Assembly (NCBI GenBank): GCA_013822085.1
Contig: PNJV01000026.1
Location: forward strand, 1-34,024
Source: Isosphaera sp.
GTDB lineage: Bacteria; Planctomycetota; Phycisphaerae; Phycisphaerales; UBA1924
Length of the DNA: 34,024 nucleotides
Direction: 5' to 3'
This document shows, in pieces, positions 16,104-24,877 of the stretch. The position numbers were made by a program, and so were the translations under genes. The notes beneath the pieces were generated by a model, which was not told where the DNA came from, ran no database searches, and saw only the letters and a program-made list of their open reading frames with translations. Within the stretch, counting starts at the first letter, position 1; each line of letters starts with the position of its first letter.

Positions 16104-17309
16104 CTAGCGCGGGCTCGGGGGTGCGGGGGGTGCGGGGGAGTTGGCAGCGCCCGGCGCAGTGGCCTCGCCCGGCGCGGCCGAGGGCTCGGGGTCGTCGGGC
16201 GGCTCCGCCTGGCCGGCCCGAGCGCGGCCCGCCGCTGCCGCGACGGCCGCACGCAGCCCGCGCACCGTCCGGGCCATCCGGACCGAGTCGAGCGTGTCGG
16301 GCGTGTCGCTCTGGCGGTGGTAGTGCGGGTTGCGGAAGTTCGAGGTGTCGGTGACCAGCACCGCCGGCACGCCCAGGGACACAAAGGGCGCGTGGTCCGA
16401 GCGCAGCAGGTCCGGCGGCATGAGCGGGAACTGATCGACGACCAGGACCTTGCACGCCTGCGCCGCGGCGCCCTCGGGGGCCTGGTGGGCGGGGTCGGAC
16501 ATCACGCGGGCCAGGCCGCGGACGGCGCGGCTGTGGGCCGAGGCGGCGCAGAGCGCGACGAAATCGCCCGCGATCGGGCCGTCCTTGGCCGGGTCGGGCA
16601 GGCCCGGGATCCCCGCAAAGGGCGTGCGCTGCGAGCCCGGCGTGGCGTCGTAATAGCCGAGCATCTCCAGGCTGAGCATGAGCGTGATGCGCTCGCGGGC
16701 GTCCTCGGGGAGCCTCTGCTGGGACTCGGCCCAGAGCGTGGCGTGGTGCCGCGAGCCGATCAGCCCGCTCTCCTCCAGGTCGAAGAGCACGAAGCGGATC
16801 GTGCGGCCGGGCGCCGAGTCGCGCAGCGTGCGGGCCAGCTCGAGCAGCGCCGCCACGCCGCTGGCGTTGTCGTCGGCGCCGGGCGAGCCGCCGACGGCGT
16901 CGAAGTGCGCCCCGACGAGCACCACCTGGCGCGGGCGGGCCGAGCCGGTGATCTCGAAGACGATGTTCGCGGCGTCGCTGGGCCCGGCGTCCGGGTCGAA
17001 GCGGTCGCGGAAGGGGACCGGCTCCAATCGCGGCTGATAGCCGAGCCCGCGGACGGCCTCGATCAGCTGGGCCCGGGCCCTGACGTTCCCCGGCGGGCGG
17101 GCGGGGTCGCCCCGGTCGGGCCAGCGCGAGCGGTCGGCCGGCAGCGACCGGACGATCGCCATCAGCGACTCCGCGGTGATCGCAGCAGGCTCGGCGGGCT
17201 CGGCGGCCAGAGCCTGGACGCGCTGACCGCCCGGGCCGGACGGGGGCGCAGCCAGAGCGGTGGCGCAGCCGAGGCACGCGGCTATGGCCCACATGTATGT
17301 GGTGTTCAC
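16104..17309 (-). CDS. Exported M28-family zinc peptidase
   Basis: 401 residues from GTG at 17309, with AGGAG about 8 bases before it. An N-terminal helix (6-21) ending in Ala-Leu-Ala-Ala suggests export. M28 enzymes are aminopeptidases or carboxypeptidases with two zinc ions. Visible ligands are His135 (GAHFDAV), Asp146 (GADDNASG), Glu179/Glu180 (DLEESG; base and ligand), Glu215 (LEMLGYY) and His331 (HYHRQSDTPDTLD). SDHAPF at 304-309 is also typical. The last 45 residues are a Pro/Ala/Glu tail beyond the domain. Its leader region, between argB and this gene, carries the C-rich repeat at 17348-17368. The substrate is unknown. Confidence 0.92.
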   Translation of the reverse strand: MNTTYMWAIAACLGCATALAAPPSGPGGQRVQALAAEPAEPAAITAESLMAIVRSLPADRSRWPDRGDPARPPGNVRARAQLIEAVRGLGYQPRLEPVPFRDRFDPDAGPSDAANIVFEITGSARPRQVVLVGAHFDAVGGSPGADDNASGVAALLELARTLRDSAPGRTIRFVLFDLEESGLIGSRHHATLWAESQQRLPEDARERITLMLSLEMLGYYDATPGSQRTPFAGIPGLPDPAKDGPIAGDFVALCAASAHSRAVRGLARVMSDPAHQAPEGAAAQACKVLVVDQFPLMPPDLLRSDHAPFVSLGVPAVLVTDTSNFRNPHYHRQSDTPDTLDSVRMARTVRGLRAAVAAAAGRARAGQAEPPDDPEPSAAPGEATAPGAANSPAPPAPPSPR

Positions 17310-17344
17310 GGGGAGCTCCTAGAGATGTTTGATGATACCGCGGA

Positions 17345-17371
17345 CCCACCCCCCACCCCCCACCCCCCACC
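17345..17371. repeat. (ACCCCCC)3 tract, G-quadruplex candidate
   Basis: Three exact copies of ACCCCCC (17348-17368), flanked by CCC and ACC, lie 39 bases before the M28 peptidase start and 107 bases after the argB stop. The minus strand, which is the sense strand for both genes, carries three G6 runs plus a fourth shorter run with single-base loops. That matches the G-quadruplex pattern in RNA or DNA. A role in the leader of the peptidase is only a suggestion. Confidence 0.65.
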
Positions 17372-17477
17372 AACACCCACCAACACTCGCCGCCCACCAC
17401 CTATCCCCGCCGCCCCCAACCTCCAATTCCTCCCCGGCTCGTTCCCGCCGACACACAACCAGTGACCCACCGACACC

Positions 17478-18335
17478 TCAGCCGTTCGCTGCGGGCACCA
17501 CGCGTGTGCCCGGGGCCCCCGGGCTCAGGCAGTCGGGGACCCTGCCGTCGACGATGCGCACGTCGCCGGCGCCCGCAGCCAGGGCGGCCAGGCAGGCGTG
17601 GACCTTGGGCAGCATGCCGCCGTCGATCACGCCCGAGGCGGTGAGGCGGTCGATCGTCGCCGCGTCGATGCGCCCGGCGCATGGCGAGCCCGGCTCTGGG
17701 CTGGTGCGCACGCCGGGGGTGTCCGAGACGAGCAGGAACGCCCCGGAGCCGAGGGCCGCAGCGACGGCCCCGCCGGCCAGGTCGGCGTTGACGTTGAGGA
17801 ACGCGCCCAGGCCCTGGGCGTCCGCGTCGCGCGCAACCGGCGCGATCACCGGGACAAGCCCCGCGGCGCAGAGGCTCCGGATCACGTCGGCGCGGACGCC
17901 GCTGGGTGCGACCTGGCCCACGAGCCCCAGGTCGGGCTCGGCGATGCGCTGGGCGGTGAGCACGCACGCGCTTTGGGCGTGGAGCGGGGCCGGGCGCAGG
18001 CCGGCGCGGGCCAGGGCGGCGCATAGCTCGGCGTTGACCTGGCCGCAGAGCACGCGGGCGACGATGGCCAAGGTCGGCTCGTCGGTGTAGCGCTGCCCCT
18101 GGACGAACCGGGCGGGCAGCCCGGCCTGACGCATCGCGGCGCTGATGGCCTTGCCGCCGCCGTGCACCACCGCGCACGGCTGGCCCGTGCGGCGGACGCG
18201 CGCGGCGATCGACTCGGCCACGCCGAGCAGCTGCGCCGGGTCGTCCTGGATCGACCCCCCCACTTTGATCGTCACCACGCCGGCCGCTCCCTGGTCTTGG
18301 CGATGACCGGCTGTGGCCCGTGCCGCGTTGTTCAT
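17478..18335 (-). CDS. argB: Acetylglutamate kinase
   Basis: 285 residues. It phosphorylates N-acetylglutamate, the second step of arginine synthesis. Amino-acid-kinase signatures are present in order: TIKVGGS (22-28, with Lys24), VVHGGGKAIS (57-66), NVNADLAGGAVAAAL with LLVSDTPGV (nucleotide and acetylglutamate binding), and GGMLPKV near the end. The first 19 residues precede the conserved core and have no ribosome site before the ATG, so a start closer to GVVTIK is possible. It stands alone among unrelated genes; no other arg biosynthesis gene is in the window, although argS is close by on the other strand. Confidence 0.95.
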   Translation of the reverse strand: MNNAARATAGHRQDQGAAGVVTIKVGGSIQDDPAQLLGVAESIAARVRRTGQPCAVVHGGGKAISAAMRQAGLPARFVQGQRYTDEPTLAIVARVLCGQVNAELCAALARAGLRPAPLHAQSACVLTAQRIAEPDLGLVGQVAPSGVRADVIRSLCAAGLVPVIAPVARDADAQGLGAFLNVNADLAGGAVAAALGSGAFLLVSDTPGVRTSPEPGSPCAGRIDAATIDRLTASGVIDGGMLPKVHACLAALAAGAGDVRIVDGRVPDCLSPGAPGTRVVPAANG

Positions 18336-18406
18336 GCGGCGATCATTCGCGCCGGCGGCGCGTGCGGCCGGGGGTCACGGTCAGGCGGCGTGAGGGTGGG
18401 GCCGGC

Positions 18407-21151
18407 TCAGACGCCCAGCTCGTCGGCGACCGTTTCTAATGACTCGTCTTCCTTGCCGTCGAGCCGGGGCGCCCCGGGCAGGGGCTTGCCGTCGGGGCCG
18501 GTCAGCGGCGTGCCGGCGGCGGTGCGGATGATGGGGATGGGGTTGGCTTTCTGGTGGGCCTCCAGCCCCAGGAGCAGGGCGGCCTTGTCCTTCTCGGGCA
18601 GGGCTTTCCAGTCGCCGCGGCCGCGGCACTTGGGGAAGCGCGAGCAGCCGAGCCACGGCCCGTACTTGCCCGGGCGCAGATAGCACGCCGAGCCGCACTT
18701 GGGGCAGGGCAGCGGCGGGGCGGGCATGAAGGGCCCCGGGGCCTTGGCCACCACGCGCCCGAGCTTGTCGAAGTTGAGGATGCCGTCGCACGGGCTCTGC
18801 TTGTCGTTGTAGCGCGAGCAGCCCAGGAAGGCCCCGAAGCGTCCCGTGCGGCGGGTCATGGCGCTGGCGCACTTGGGGCAGGCCACGTCGGTCTGCTCGA
18901 TGGGCTGGGGCACGCCGTCGCGGTCGACGGGGCAGGCGTAGTCGCACGCGGGGTAGGTCGAGCAGGAGAGGAACCGCCCGTTCTTGCCCAGCCGGTAGAC
19001 GGTGGGGCTGGCGCACTTGGCGCAGCGGTAGGCGTCGGGCGCCGGGGTCACCTCGGCCTTGGCGTGGGTGAGGGTGTGCTCCACCTGGGCAAGGCGCGAG
19101 CGGAAGGGGCCGTAGAAGCGCCGGAGCATCTCGACCCAGTCCAGGTGCTCGTCCTCGACGCGGTCAAGGTCGGCCTCCATCTCGCGCGTGTAGCCCACGT
19201 CCATCAGGTCGGGGAAGGCCTCCAGGAGCTTGTCGGTGACGGCCTCGCCGAGGGAGGTGGCGTAGAAGCGCCGCTGGACCAGCTCGGCGTACTTGCGGTC
19301 CTGGATGACGGTGATGATCGAGGCGTAGGTGCTCGGTCGGCCGATGCCCTCCGACTCGAGGGTCTTGATCAGCGAGGCCTCGGTGTACCGCGCCGGCGGG
19401 CTGGTGAAGGTCTGCCGCGGCTCGATGATCGCCGGGGCCACGGCCTGGCCCTGGGCCAGCGTGGGCAGGTCCTGCTCCTCGGCCGAGGCCGGCACGCCCG
19501 CGGCCTTGTAGAACCCGTCGAAGACCAGCGTGCGGCCGGTGGCGCGGAAGGTGACCGGCGTGGCCGGGTCACGGCCGCCGGTCAGGTTCAGGGTGGTGCT
19601 GTCCCACTGGGCCGGGGCCATCTGGCTGGCGATGAAGCGGTCCCAGATCAGCTGATACACGCGCAAGAGCTCGGGCTTGAGCGCCGATCGCACTTTTTCA
19701 GGTGGATAGGCCGTGCTGGTGGGGCGGATGGCCTCGTGGGCCTCCTGGGCGTCCTTGTTGCTTGAGGCGTAGACGTTGGGCTTCTCGGGCAGGTAGCGCT
19801 CCCCGTAGCGCTCGGGGATGTACTGGCGGGCCATGGCCAGGGCCTCGGGCGAGAGCCGCACCGAGTCGGTGCGCATGTACGTGATCAGGGCCACGGGCCC
19901 CTCGCCGGGGATCTCCACGCCCTGGTAGAGCTGCTGGGCCGCGGCCATGGTGCGCTTGGCGGTGTAGCCCAGGCGGTTGCTGCCGGCCTGCTGGAGCGTG
20001 CTTGTGATAAACGGCGCCGACGGCCGCGCCGCCACGCGCTTGACCGTCACCGACGACACCCGGTACCTGACGCTCGGGTCGACCGTCCCGCTGACGCTCC
20101 GCCGCACCCGGGCCGGGCCCTTGGCCGACTCGTCGGCGCGCTGCGTGACGCGCACGTCGATCAGCCCGGCCAACTCGGCCACGCGCCGCGCCCGCTCGGA
20201 CAGGTCCAGGTGCTCGCCCCCGGCGCCGGGCTGGCCCAGCTCGAACCGCTCCCCGCCCACCTCCGCCAGGCTCGCGCCGAAGCCGCCCAGCGACCACACC
20301 AGCTGGTCCATCGCCTTGGCCGTGGGCGGGTTGCCCTTGGCGTCGCGCTGCCCGAGCTTCTGGGTGTACTCGGCCGTGATCGCCGCCGCCTTGGCCGCCT
20401 CGGCCGCAAAGACCCCGCCGATCTCCCACGCCTCGTCGGGCACGAACGCCCGGATGGCGCGCTCGCGCTCGACGATCAGCCGCACCGCCACGCTCTGGAC
20501 TCGCCCAGCTGAGAGCCCCCGGGCCACCTTCTTCCAGAGCAACGGCGAGACCTGGTACCCCACGATCCGGTCCAGGATCCGCCGCGCCTGCTGCGCGTTG
20601 ACCCGGTCCATGTTGATCGTCCGGGGCGTGCGGAAGGCCCGCTGCACCTCGGCCTTGGTGATCGCGTTGAACATCACCCGCCGGGCCCGCCGAGGATCGA
20701 TCCCCAGCTCCTCGGCCAGGTGCCAGGCGATGGCCTCGCCCTCGCGGTCGGGGTCGGTGGCGAACCACACCCCCTCCGGACCGACCAGCCGGGCCATCCG
20801 CTTGAGCTCGGTGATCACCTTGCCCTTCTTGTCCAGGATCACGTACGTCGGGCGGAAGTCGTCCTCCAGGTCCACGCCGGGGACGGGGGCCTTGACGCCC
20901 TTGGGGTTCTTGGTTGGCAGGTCGCGCACGTGGCCGACCGAGGCCATCACGGTGTAGTCGCTGCCCAGGTACTTGTTGATCGTTTTGGCCTTGGCCGGCG
21001 ACTCGACGATCACCAGCTGCCGGCCGCTGAGCCCCGGCACGGGCCCGTCCTCCCCCTCGTGTGGGGGTGGGGGTGGGGGGGGCACGCCGTCGCCCCCGCG
21101 GGGCTTGGTCACCCGGGGCTTTCGGGATGTCGAAGCTGCTCGTTTGGCCAC
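18407..21151 (-). CDS. topA: DNA topoisomerase I (type IA)
   Basis: 914 residues from GTG at 21151. It relaxes negative supercoils by a single-strand break with a covalent 5'-phosphotyrosine. After a basic, Pro-rich tail (PPPPPPP at 24-30, coded by a repeat tract), the TOPRIM domain starts at 44 (QLVIVESPAKAKT, Glu50) and holds DPDREGEA at 133-140. The catalytic tyrosine is Tyr425 in ITYMRTDS. The C-terminus has three Cys4 zinc-finger modules beginning near 713, 759 and 817; the middle one has a widened gap before its last Cys (CSRYNDKQSPC). The tail after 860 is Pro/Gly/Lys-rich. The ribosome site is weak. A 175-base spacer separates it from the cyclase gene upstream. Confidence 0.97.
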   Translation of the reverse strand: MAKRAASTSRKPRVTKPRGGDGVPPPPPPPHEGEDGPVPGLSGRQLVIVESPAKAKTINKYLGSDYTVMASVGHVRDLPTKNPKGVKAPVPGVDLEDDFRPTYVILDKKGKVITELKRMARLVGPEGVWFATDPDREGEAIAWHLAEELGIDPRRARRVMFNAITKAEVQRAFRTPRTINMDRVNAQQARRILDRIVGYQVSPLLWKKVARGLSAGRVQSVAVRLIVERERAIRAFVPDEAWEIGGVFAAEAAKAAAITAEYTQKLGQRDAKGNPPTAKAMDQLVWSLGGFGASLAEVGGERFELGQPGAGGEHLDLSERARRVAELAGLIDVRVTQRADESAKGPARVRRSVSGTVDPSVRYRVSSVTVKRVAARPSAPFITSTLQQAGSNRLGYTAKRTMAAAQQLYQGVEIPGEGPVALITYMRTDSVRLSPEALAMARQYIPERYGERYLPEKPNVYASSNKDAQEAHEAIRPTSTAYPPEKVRSALKPELLRVYQLIWDRFIASQMAPAQWDSTTLNLTGGRDPATPVTFRATGRTLVFDGFYKAAGVPASAEEQDLPTLAQGQAVAPAIIEPRQTFTSPPARYTEASLIKTLESEGIGRPSTYASIITVIQDRKYAELVQRRFYATSLGEAVTDKLLEAFPDLMDVGYTREMEADLDRVEDEHLDWVEMLRRFYGPFRSRLAQVEHTLTHAKAEVTPAPDAYRCAKCASPTVYRLGKNGRFLSCSTYPACDYACPVDRDGVPQPIEQTDVACPKCASAMTRRTGRFGAFLGCSRYNDKQSPCDGILNFDKLGRVVAKAPGPFMPAPPLPCPKCGSACYLRPGKYGPWLGCSRFPKCRGRGDWKALPEKDKAALLLGLEAHQKANPIPIIRTAAGTPLTGPDGKPLPGAPRLDGKEDESLETVADELGV
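21063..21082. repeat. G-run tract inside the topA N-terminus
   Basis: Runs of 5, 5 and 8 G on the plus strand encode the poly-proline run at topA residues 24-30 on the minus strand. The tract is prone to slippage and lies upstream of the TOPRIM domain, so length changes would shift the frame of topA. Confidence 0.6.
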
Positions 21152-21326
21152 GTGTTTGCCTGTTCTGACGCGGATCTACCCCGCAACCTTCGGACACAAG
21201 GCCGTCAACGGTGCAGAGTCAAACACATGGGGTGTTTTGCTCAATGGCGCGCCAACACCGCCAGAAATCGGCCGCCAGATGGGCCACATTCCGGCCGTGT
21301 TTGTGTCAAATCGTCTGCATCAAAGG

Positions 21327-23666
21327 CTATAAAAACAGCGACATGGCCTCTCGGTACTTGGCCAGAGCCTTGAGCGGGAACGAATGCCGGTACAGATGGT
21401 ACCGAAGGTAGAAAACCTTGGGAAAACCCGTACCGCTAAACCAGTGCTCGTTCCAGCCCCCCGCCAGGTCCGCGATGGGGTCAAGGCCCGGGTTGATGTG
21501 GCCATCGGGCGACGCGCCAGCCACCGCGACCGCTGGGTCACGGGTCCGTTCGGGGGAAAAGCTCGGCTTGTCCTGGGCTAGCTGGTGGTCCATGAGCCAC
21601 TGGGCGGCGCGCGCGATCGCCGGGTCCGAGCCCGGGGGGGATGCGCCGGTGGGGGCTGCGCCGGTGGTTGTTGTGGGAGCGGGGGGAAGCAGGTTGAGGA
21701 GCGTGATCAGCCCCCAGGCGGTCTGCGAGGCGGTGCTGGGCCCGCGGCCCATGAGGGACTCGTCGAGATAGGAGTTGGCGGTCTCGCCAAAGCCGCCGTC
21801 GGGGTTCTGCATCGAGCCGAGCCACCGGCGTGCGCGGGCCAGGGCGGGGTGGTCACGGGGTAGGCCCGCAGCGGTGAGCCCGTTGACGGCCTGCCAGGTG
21901 CCGTAGATGAAGTTGACCCCCCAGCGACCCCACCAGCACCCCTGTGGACGCTGGGTGCGGAGGAGGTAGCGCACGCCGCGGGCGATGGCCTCGTGGGCCG
22001 GGCTCAGGCCGGCGGCCAGCAGCGCGTCCATGACGCGCCCGGTGATGTCCGAGCAGGAGGGGTCCTGCATGGCGTTGTGGTCGGCAAAGGGGATGGCCTC
22101 CATCCACCGGCGGTCCTTGGTGCGGTCGAAGGCGGCCCAGCCGCCGTCGTCGTTCTGCATGGCCAGGACCCAGCGCACGGCCCTGGCTGCGGCGTCGCGG
22201 TTGAGGGTCTGCCCGGGGCGATCGCCGGCCTTGTGCAGGGCCTTGGCGACCATGGCTGTGTCGTCCACGTCGGGGTACCAGTCGTTGCGGTACTCGAACG
22301 CCCAGCAGGCGGTGTCGACGCCGGGCCGGAGGCCGCGGTCTGCCGGGCGGAGGTTGTCGTGCCAGTCGCCGACGCGCGTGACCTCGTTGTCGCGGAGCCA
22401 GTCGCAGGCCAGGGCCACGCGCTGATCGGTGCTGGCGCGCAGGCCGGCGTCGGTCAGGGCGTCCAGGGCGATGGCCGTGTCCCACACGGGCGAGAAGCAG
22501 GGCTGGAGCCTGATGTGGTCCAGCCGAGGGTCGGGGTCGGGCTGATCGATCATGAACGCGTCCAGGTCGGCCTCGGCCTGGCGGATCAGCGGGTGGTCTC
22601 TGGTGTAGCCCAGTCGCTGGAAGGCGACCTGGAGGTAGACCATGGGCGGGAAGATGGCCCCCAGGCCCTCGGTGGTGGCCGGGTCCATGCGCTGGGCGAT
22701 CCATCGCTCGGCGGCGCGGACGGAGCGGGCGCGCAGCGGCGTCAGGCCGGCCCTGCGGGCCAGCTTGAGGCCGCGGTCGATCAGCAGGAAGGCGTTGTGC
22801 CAGCTCAGCGGCCGCCGGGCGCTGAGGCGCTTGTTGAGTCGGCGCTTGGCCCGCGCGTCGACGAAGAGCTCGTCGGCGTGCACGCCGGGGGGCAGGCGCC
22901 GCACCGGCCGCAGCGCGCTGCACAGGGCCAGGGGCAGGATCATCGTGCGCGTCCAGGCCGCCACCTTGCGCAGGTGGAAGGGGAACCACCGCGGCAGGAG
23001 CACGATCTGCGGCGGGATCGCCGGGCAGGCGTCCCAATCGACGATGCCCAGGCAGGCCAGGTAGAAGGTGCTAAACGTGTTGCAGCGCTCGGCCCCGCCG
23101 GCGCGCAGGATCGCCCCCCGGGCCCGGGCCATGTGCGGCTCGTCGGCGCCGTCGCCCATGAGCTTGAGCGCCACGTACCCCTTGACGGTCGCCGAGATGT
23201 CCATCGGCGCGCCGGGGTACTGGCCCCAGGTGCCGTCGGCGCGCTGCGAGAGCCGCAGCTGGTTGGCGATGCGCGGGAGCCGGCGGCGGTCCTCGGGCGT
23301 CGACTCCTGCCCGAGGATCCACTTCATCAGGATGTACTCGGAGGAGAGGATCGAGTCCCCCTCCAGCTCGCCGCACCAGTGGTGGCCGGGCTTGCCGCGG
23401 CCGGCAAAGGGCGTGGTGCGCTGCTTGCGCAGCAGGGACTCGACGGCGGCGTCGATGGCGCGCCGGAGCTTCTGGGCCGGCGAGTGCAGCGGCACCAGGT
23501 CCGCCGGCGGGGCGGCCAGCCGCAGCGCGGGCTCGATCAACGGCGCCGGGCGCGGCTGGCACTGGGCGGCGAGCGGCTCGGGGAGCGCGCCGGCGGCGTG
23601 TGCGTCAGCGGCGTGCCCAGCGGGCTGGGTAGCGTGTGCCTGTGGCGCCTGCGTGGGCGTCGTCAT
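21327..23666 (-). CDS. shc: Squalene-hopene cyclase
   Basis: 779 residues; ATG at 23666 with GGAG ten bases before it. It cyclises squalene to hopene or hopanol, the first committed step of hopanoid synthesis, at the inner membrane. The Asp-rich acid motif is DVDDTA at 466-471 inside WYPDVDDTAMVAKAL. QW repeats are seen, for example DGTWGQYPG at 144-152, NDDGGWAAF at 505-513, PQGCWWGRWG at 574-583 and NPDGGFGE at 621-628. The end WFSGTGFPKVFYLRYHLYRHSFPL is typical. The first 60 residues are a His/Ala/Pro-rich extension, and 661-735 contain a low-complexity insert with Thr/Pro/Gly before the last repeat. The methyltransferase gene lies 132 bases upstream on the same strand. Confidence 0.96.
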   Translation of the reverse strand: MTTPTQAPQAHATQPAGHAADAHAAGALPEPLAAQCQPRPAPLIEPALRLAAPPADLVPLHSPAQKLRRAIDAAVESLLRKQRTTPFAGRGKPGHHWCGELEGDSILSSEYILMKWILGQESTPEDRRRLPRIANQLRLSQRADGTWGQYPGAPMDISATVKGYVALKLMGDGADEPHMARARGAILRAGGAERCNTFSTFYLACLGIVDWDACPAIPPQIVLLPRWFPFHLRKVAAWTRTMILPLALCSALRPVRRLPPGVHADELFVDARAKRRLNKRLSARRPLSWHNAFLLIDRGLKLARRAGLTPLRARSVRAAERWIAQRMDPATTEGLGAIFPPMVYLQVAFQRLGYTRDHPLIRQAEADLDAFMIDQPDPDPRLDHIRLQPCFSPVWDTAIALDALTDAGLRASTDQRVALACDWLRDNEVTRVGDWHDNLRPADRGLRPGVDTACWAFEYRNDWYPDVDDTAMVAKALHKAGDRPGQTLNRDAAARAVRWVLAMQNDDGGWAAFDRTKDRRWMEAIPFADHNAMQDPSCSDITGRVMDALLAAGLSPAHEAIARGVRYLLRTQRPQGCWWGRWGVNFIYGTWQAVNGLTAAGLPRDHPALARARRWLGSMQNPDGGFGETANSYLDESLMGRGPSTASQTAWGLITLLNLLPPAPTTTTGAAPTGASPPGSDPAIARAAQWLMDHQLAQDKPSFSPERTRDPAVAVAGASPDGHINPGLDPIADLAGGWNEHWFSGTGFPKVFYLRYHLYRHSFPLKALAKYREAMSLFL

Positions 23667-23798
23667 CGAGTGCTCCGGACCGGCGGACGGGCCAGGAGTT
23701 TAGACGAGCCGGCGCAGCCCATCGCACCAGCGGGCGCGGGAAACCCGCCGCTGCCGCACCCCGACCGGCGCTGTGCGCAGCTGCGCCAGCAACGCCGC

Positions 23799-24611
23799 TC
23801 AGGCGTCCAGGTGCCGGAAGACGCCCATGAGGCGGGTCACGCCGGGCTCGATCGGGTCGGGGACGTGCTCGAGGCAGCCCTCCGAGTGGAGTCCGGCCTG
23901 GGCCATCATGCCGCGGACCTCGGCGCACGAGAGCGGCCAGGGCGGGCCATCCCACACGTCCATGGGCTGGTCGTCGGCGCGGGCGCGGGCCAGGATCAGG
24001 AGCACGCCGCGCGGCGTGAGCAACTGGCCCAGCCCGCGGCACATGGCCGCCCGGTAGATCGCTGGCACGGACTGGAGCGTGTACGCCTCGACGACAAGGT
24101 CGAACCGCCCCGACATGCGGCCGGGCAGCCGCTGGAGGTCGGCCACGCAGAAGCAGTCGCACAGGCCGTGGTGGCGCTTGGAGGCCCAATCGATGGCGGT
24201 GGGCGAGATGTCAAAGCCGGTCACGTCGTAGCCGCGGCGCGAGAGCTCGGCCACGTCGTCCCCCAGCCCGCAGCCGACGACCACCGCGCGGGCGCCCGGG
24301 CGGACCAGCCCGCAGGCGCGCTCGTTGAGCCACGCCACCAGCAGCGGGTTGGCGCGGCAGTCGGCCCAGGGGACGCGCTCGGGGTTGTACTCGGCGCAGC
24401 GGTACATCGACTCGAAGAACTCCGCCGGGTCCGCGAAGGCGTGCTCGTGGGCCGGCAGGCGCGGCTCGATCATCGCGGCGTCGGCCGTGTCGTCGCCGAT
24501 GGCGCTGGTGTCCAGCCGCAGCGCGCGGGCCGCGGCGTGCGGGTCCTCCGCGGACGGCCAGGACGGGAACTCGCGGTTGGTGGACTGAGCGCCTAATTGT
24601 TCGGATGCCAT
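23799..24611 (-). CDS. Class I SAM-dependent methyltransferase
   Basis: 270 residues; ATG at 24611 with GAGGTGA a few bases before it. The Rossmann core shows motif I AVVVGCGLGDDVAEL (about 109-123), the acidic end of strand 2 in VTGFDISPTAI and RFDLVVEAYTLQSV for motif IV. Later, DVWDGPPWPLSCAEV resembles small-molecule or thiopurine-type methyltransferases that contain GPPWPL. The first 55 residues are variable, followed by a region with FFESMYRCAEYNPERVPWAD. The substrate is unknown. Its position just before shc raises the possibility of a hopanoid-linked role, but it is not a recognised hopanoid methylase (HpnP is a radical SAM enzyme). Confidence 0.88.
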   Translation of the reverse strand: MASEQLGAQSTNREFPSWPSAEDPHAAARALRLDTSAIGDDTADAAMIEPRLPAHEHAFADPAEFFESMYRCAEYNPERVPWADCRANPLLVAWLNERACGLVRPGARAVVVGCGLGDDVAELSRRGYDVTGFDISPTAIDWASKRHHGLCDCFCVADLQRLPGRMSGRFDLVVEAYTLQSVPAIYRAAMCRGLGQLLTPRGVLLILARARADDQPMDVWDGPPWPLSCAEVRGMMAQAGLHSEGCLEHVPDPIEPGVTRLMGVFRHLDA

Positions 24612-24730
24612 GGATCACCTCGCGGTATCCAAGCGAGCCGGCAGAGCGCGCCCTCGGCCTGTTCATTGTCAGCCACGCTCTGGCCGCGCGGCCCACACGC
24701 GCGGCGCCCCGGCTTGCTCACACCGTTATC

Positions 24731-24789
24731 AGTCTAACACACGCCGCTGGTCACGCAATCATGATTCTTTACATTTTCTAAACGTTCAA
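24731..24789 (-). promoter_or_regulatory. AT-rich promoter region of the methyltransferase-shc unit
   Basis: The 266-base spacer between cysS and the methyltransferase has a clearly AT-rich block. Two sigma-70-like pairs can be drawn on the minus strand: TTGAAC (24784-24789) with AATCAT (24761-24766), spacing 17; and TTGCGT (24753-24758) with TAGACT (24731-24736), spacing 16. Both read toward the methyltransferase. No terminator hairpin for cysS is obvious in the same spacer. Confidence 0.5.
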
Positions 24790-24877
24790 GCGATCCTGCG
24801 TTTGTTTATACGAACGAGCAGCAAACACGCCCGCGCGGTGCTCGATATGAGTTTGTGATCGACGGTCGTGCGCTTCC

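Noticed and set aside
16085-16112. Possible bidirectional terminator between argS and the M28 peptidase gene
   Set aside because: The GAGCGCCCG/GCGGGCTC arms are imperfect and there is no T tract on either side.
14129-16384. A minus-strand open frame of about 750 codons
   Set aside because: It is antisense to argS and has shadow-type composition.
24610-24858. Small plus-strand open frame of 82 codons in the cysS-methyltransferase spacer
   Set aside because: It has no ribosome site, mixed composition and lies over the promoter region of the methyltransferase. No domain is visible.
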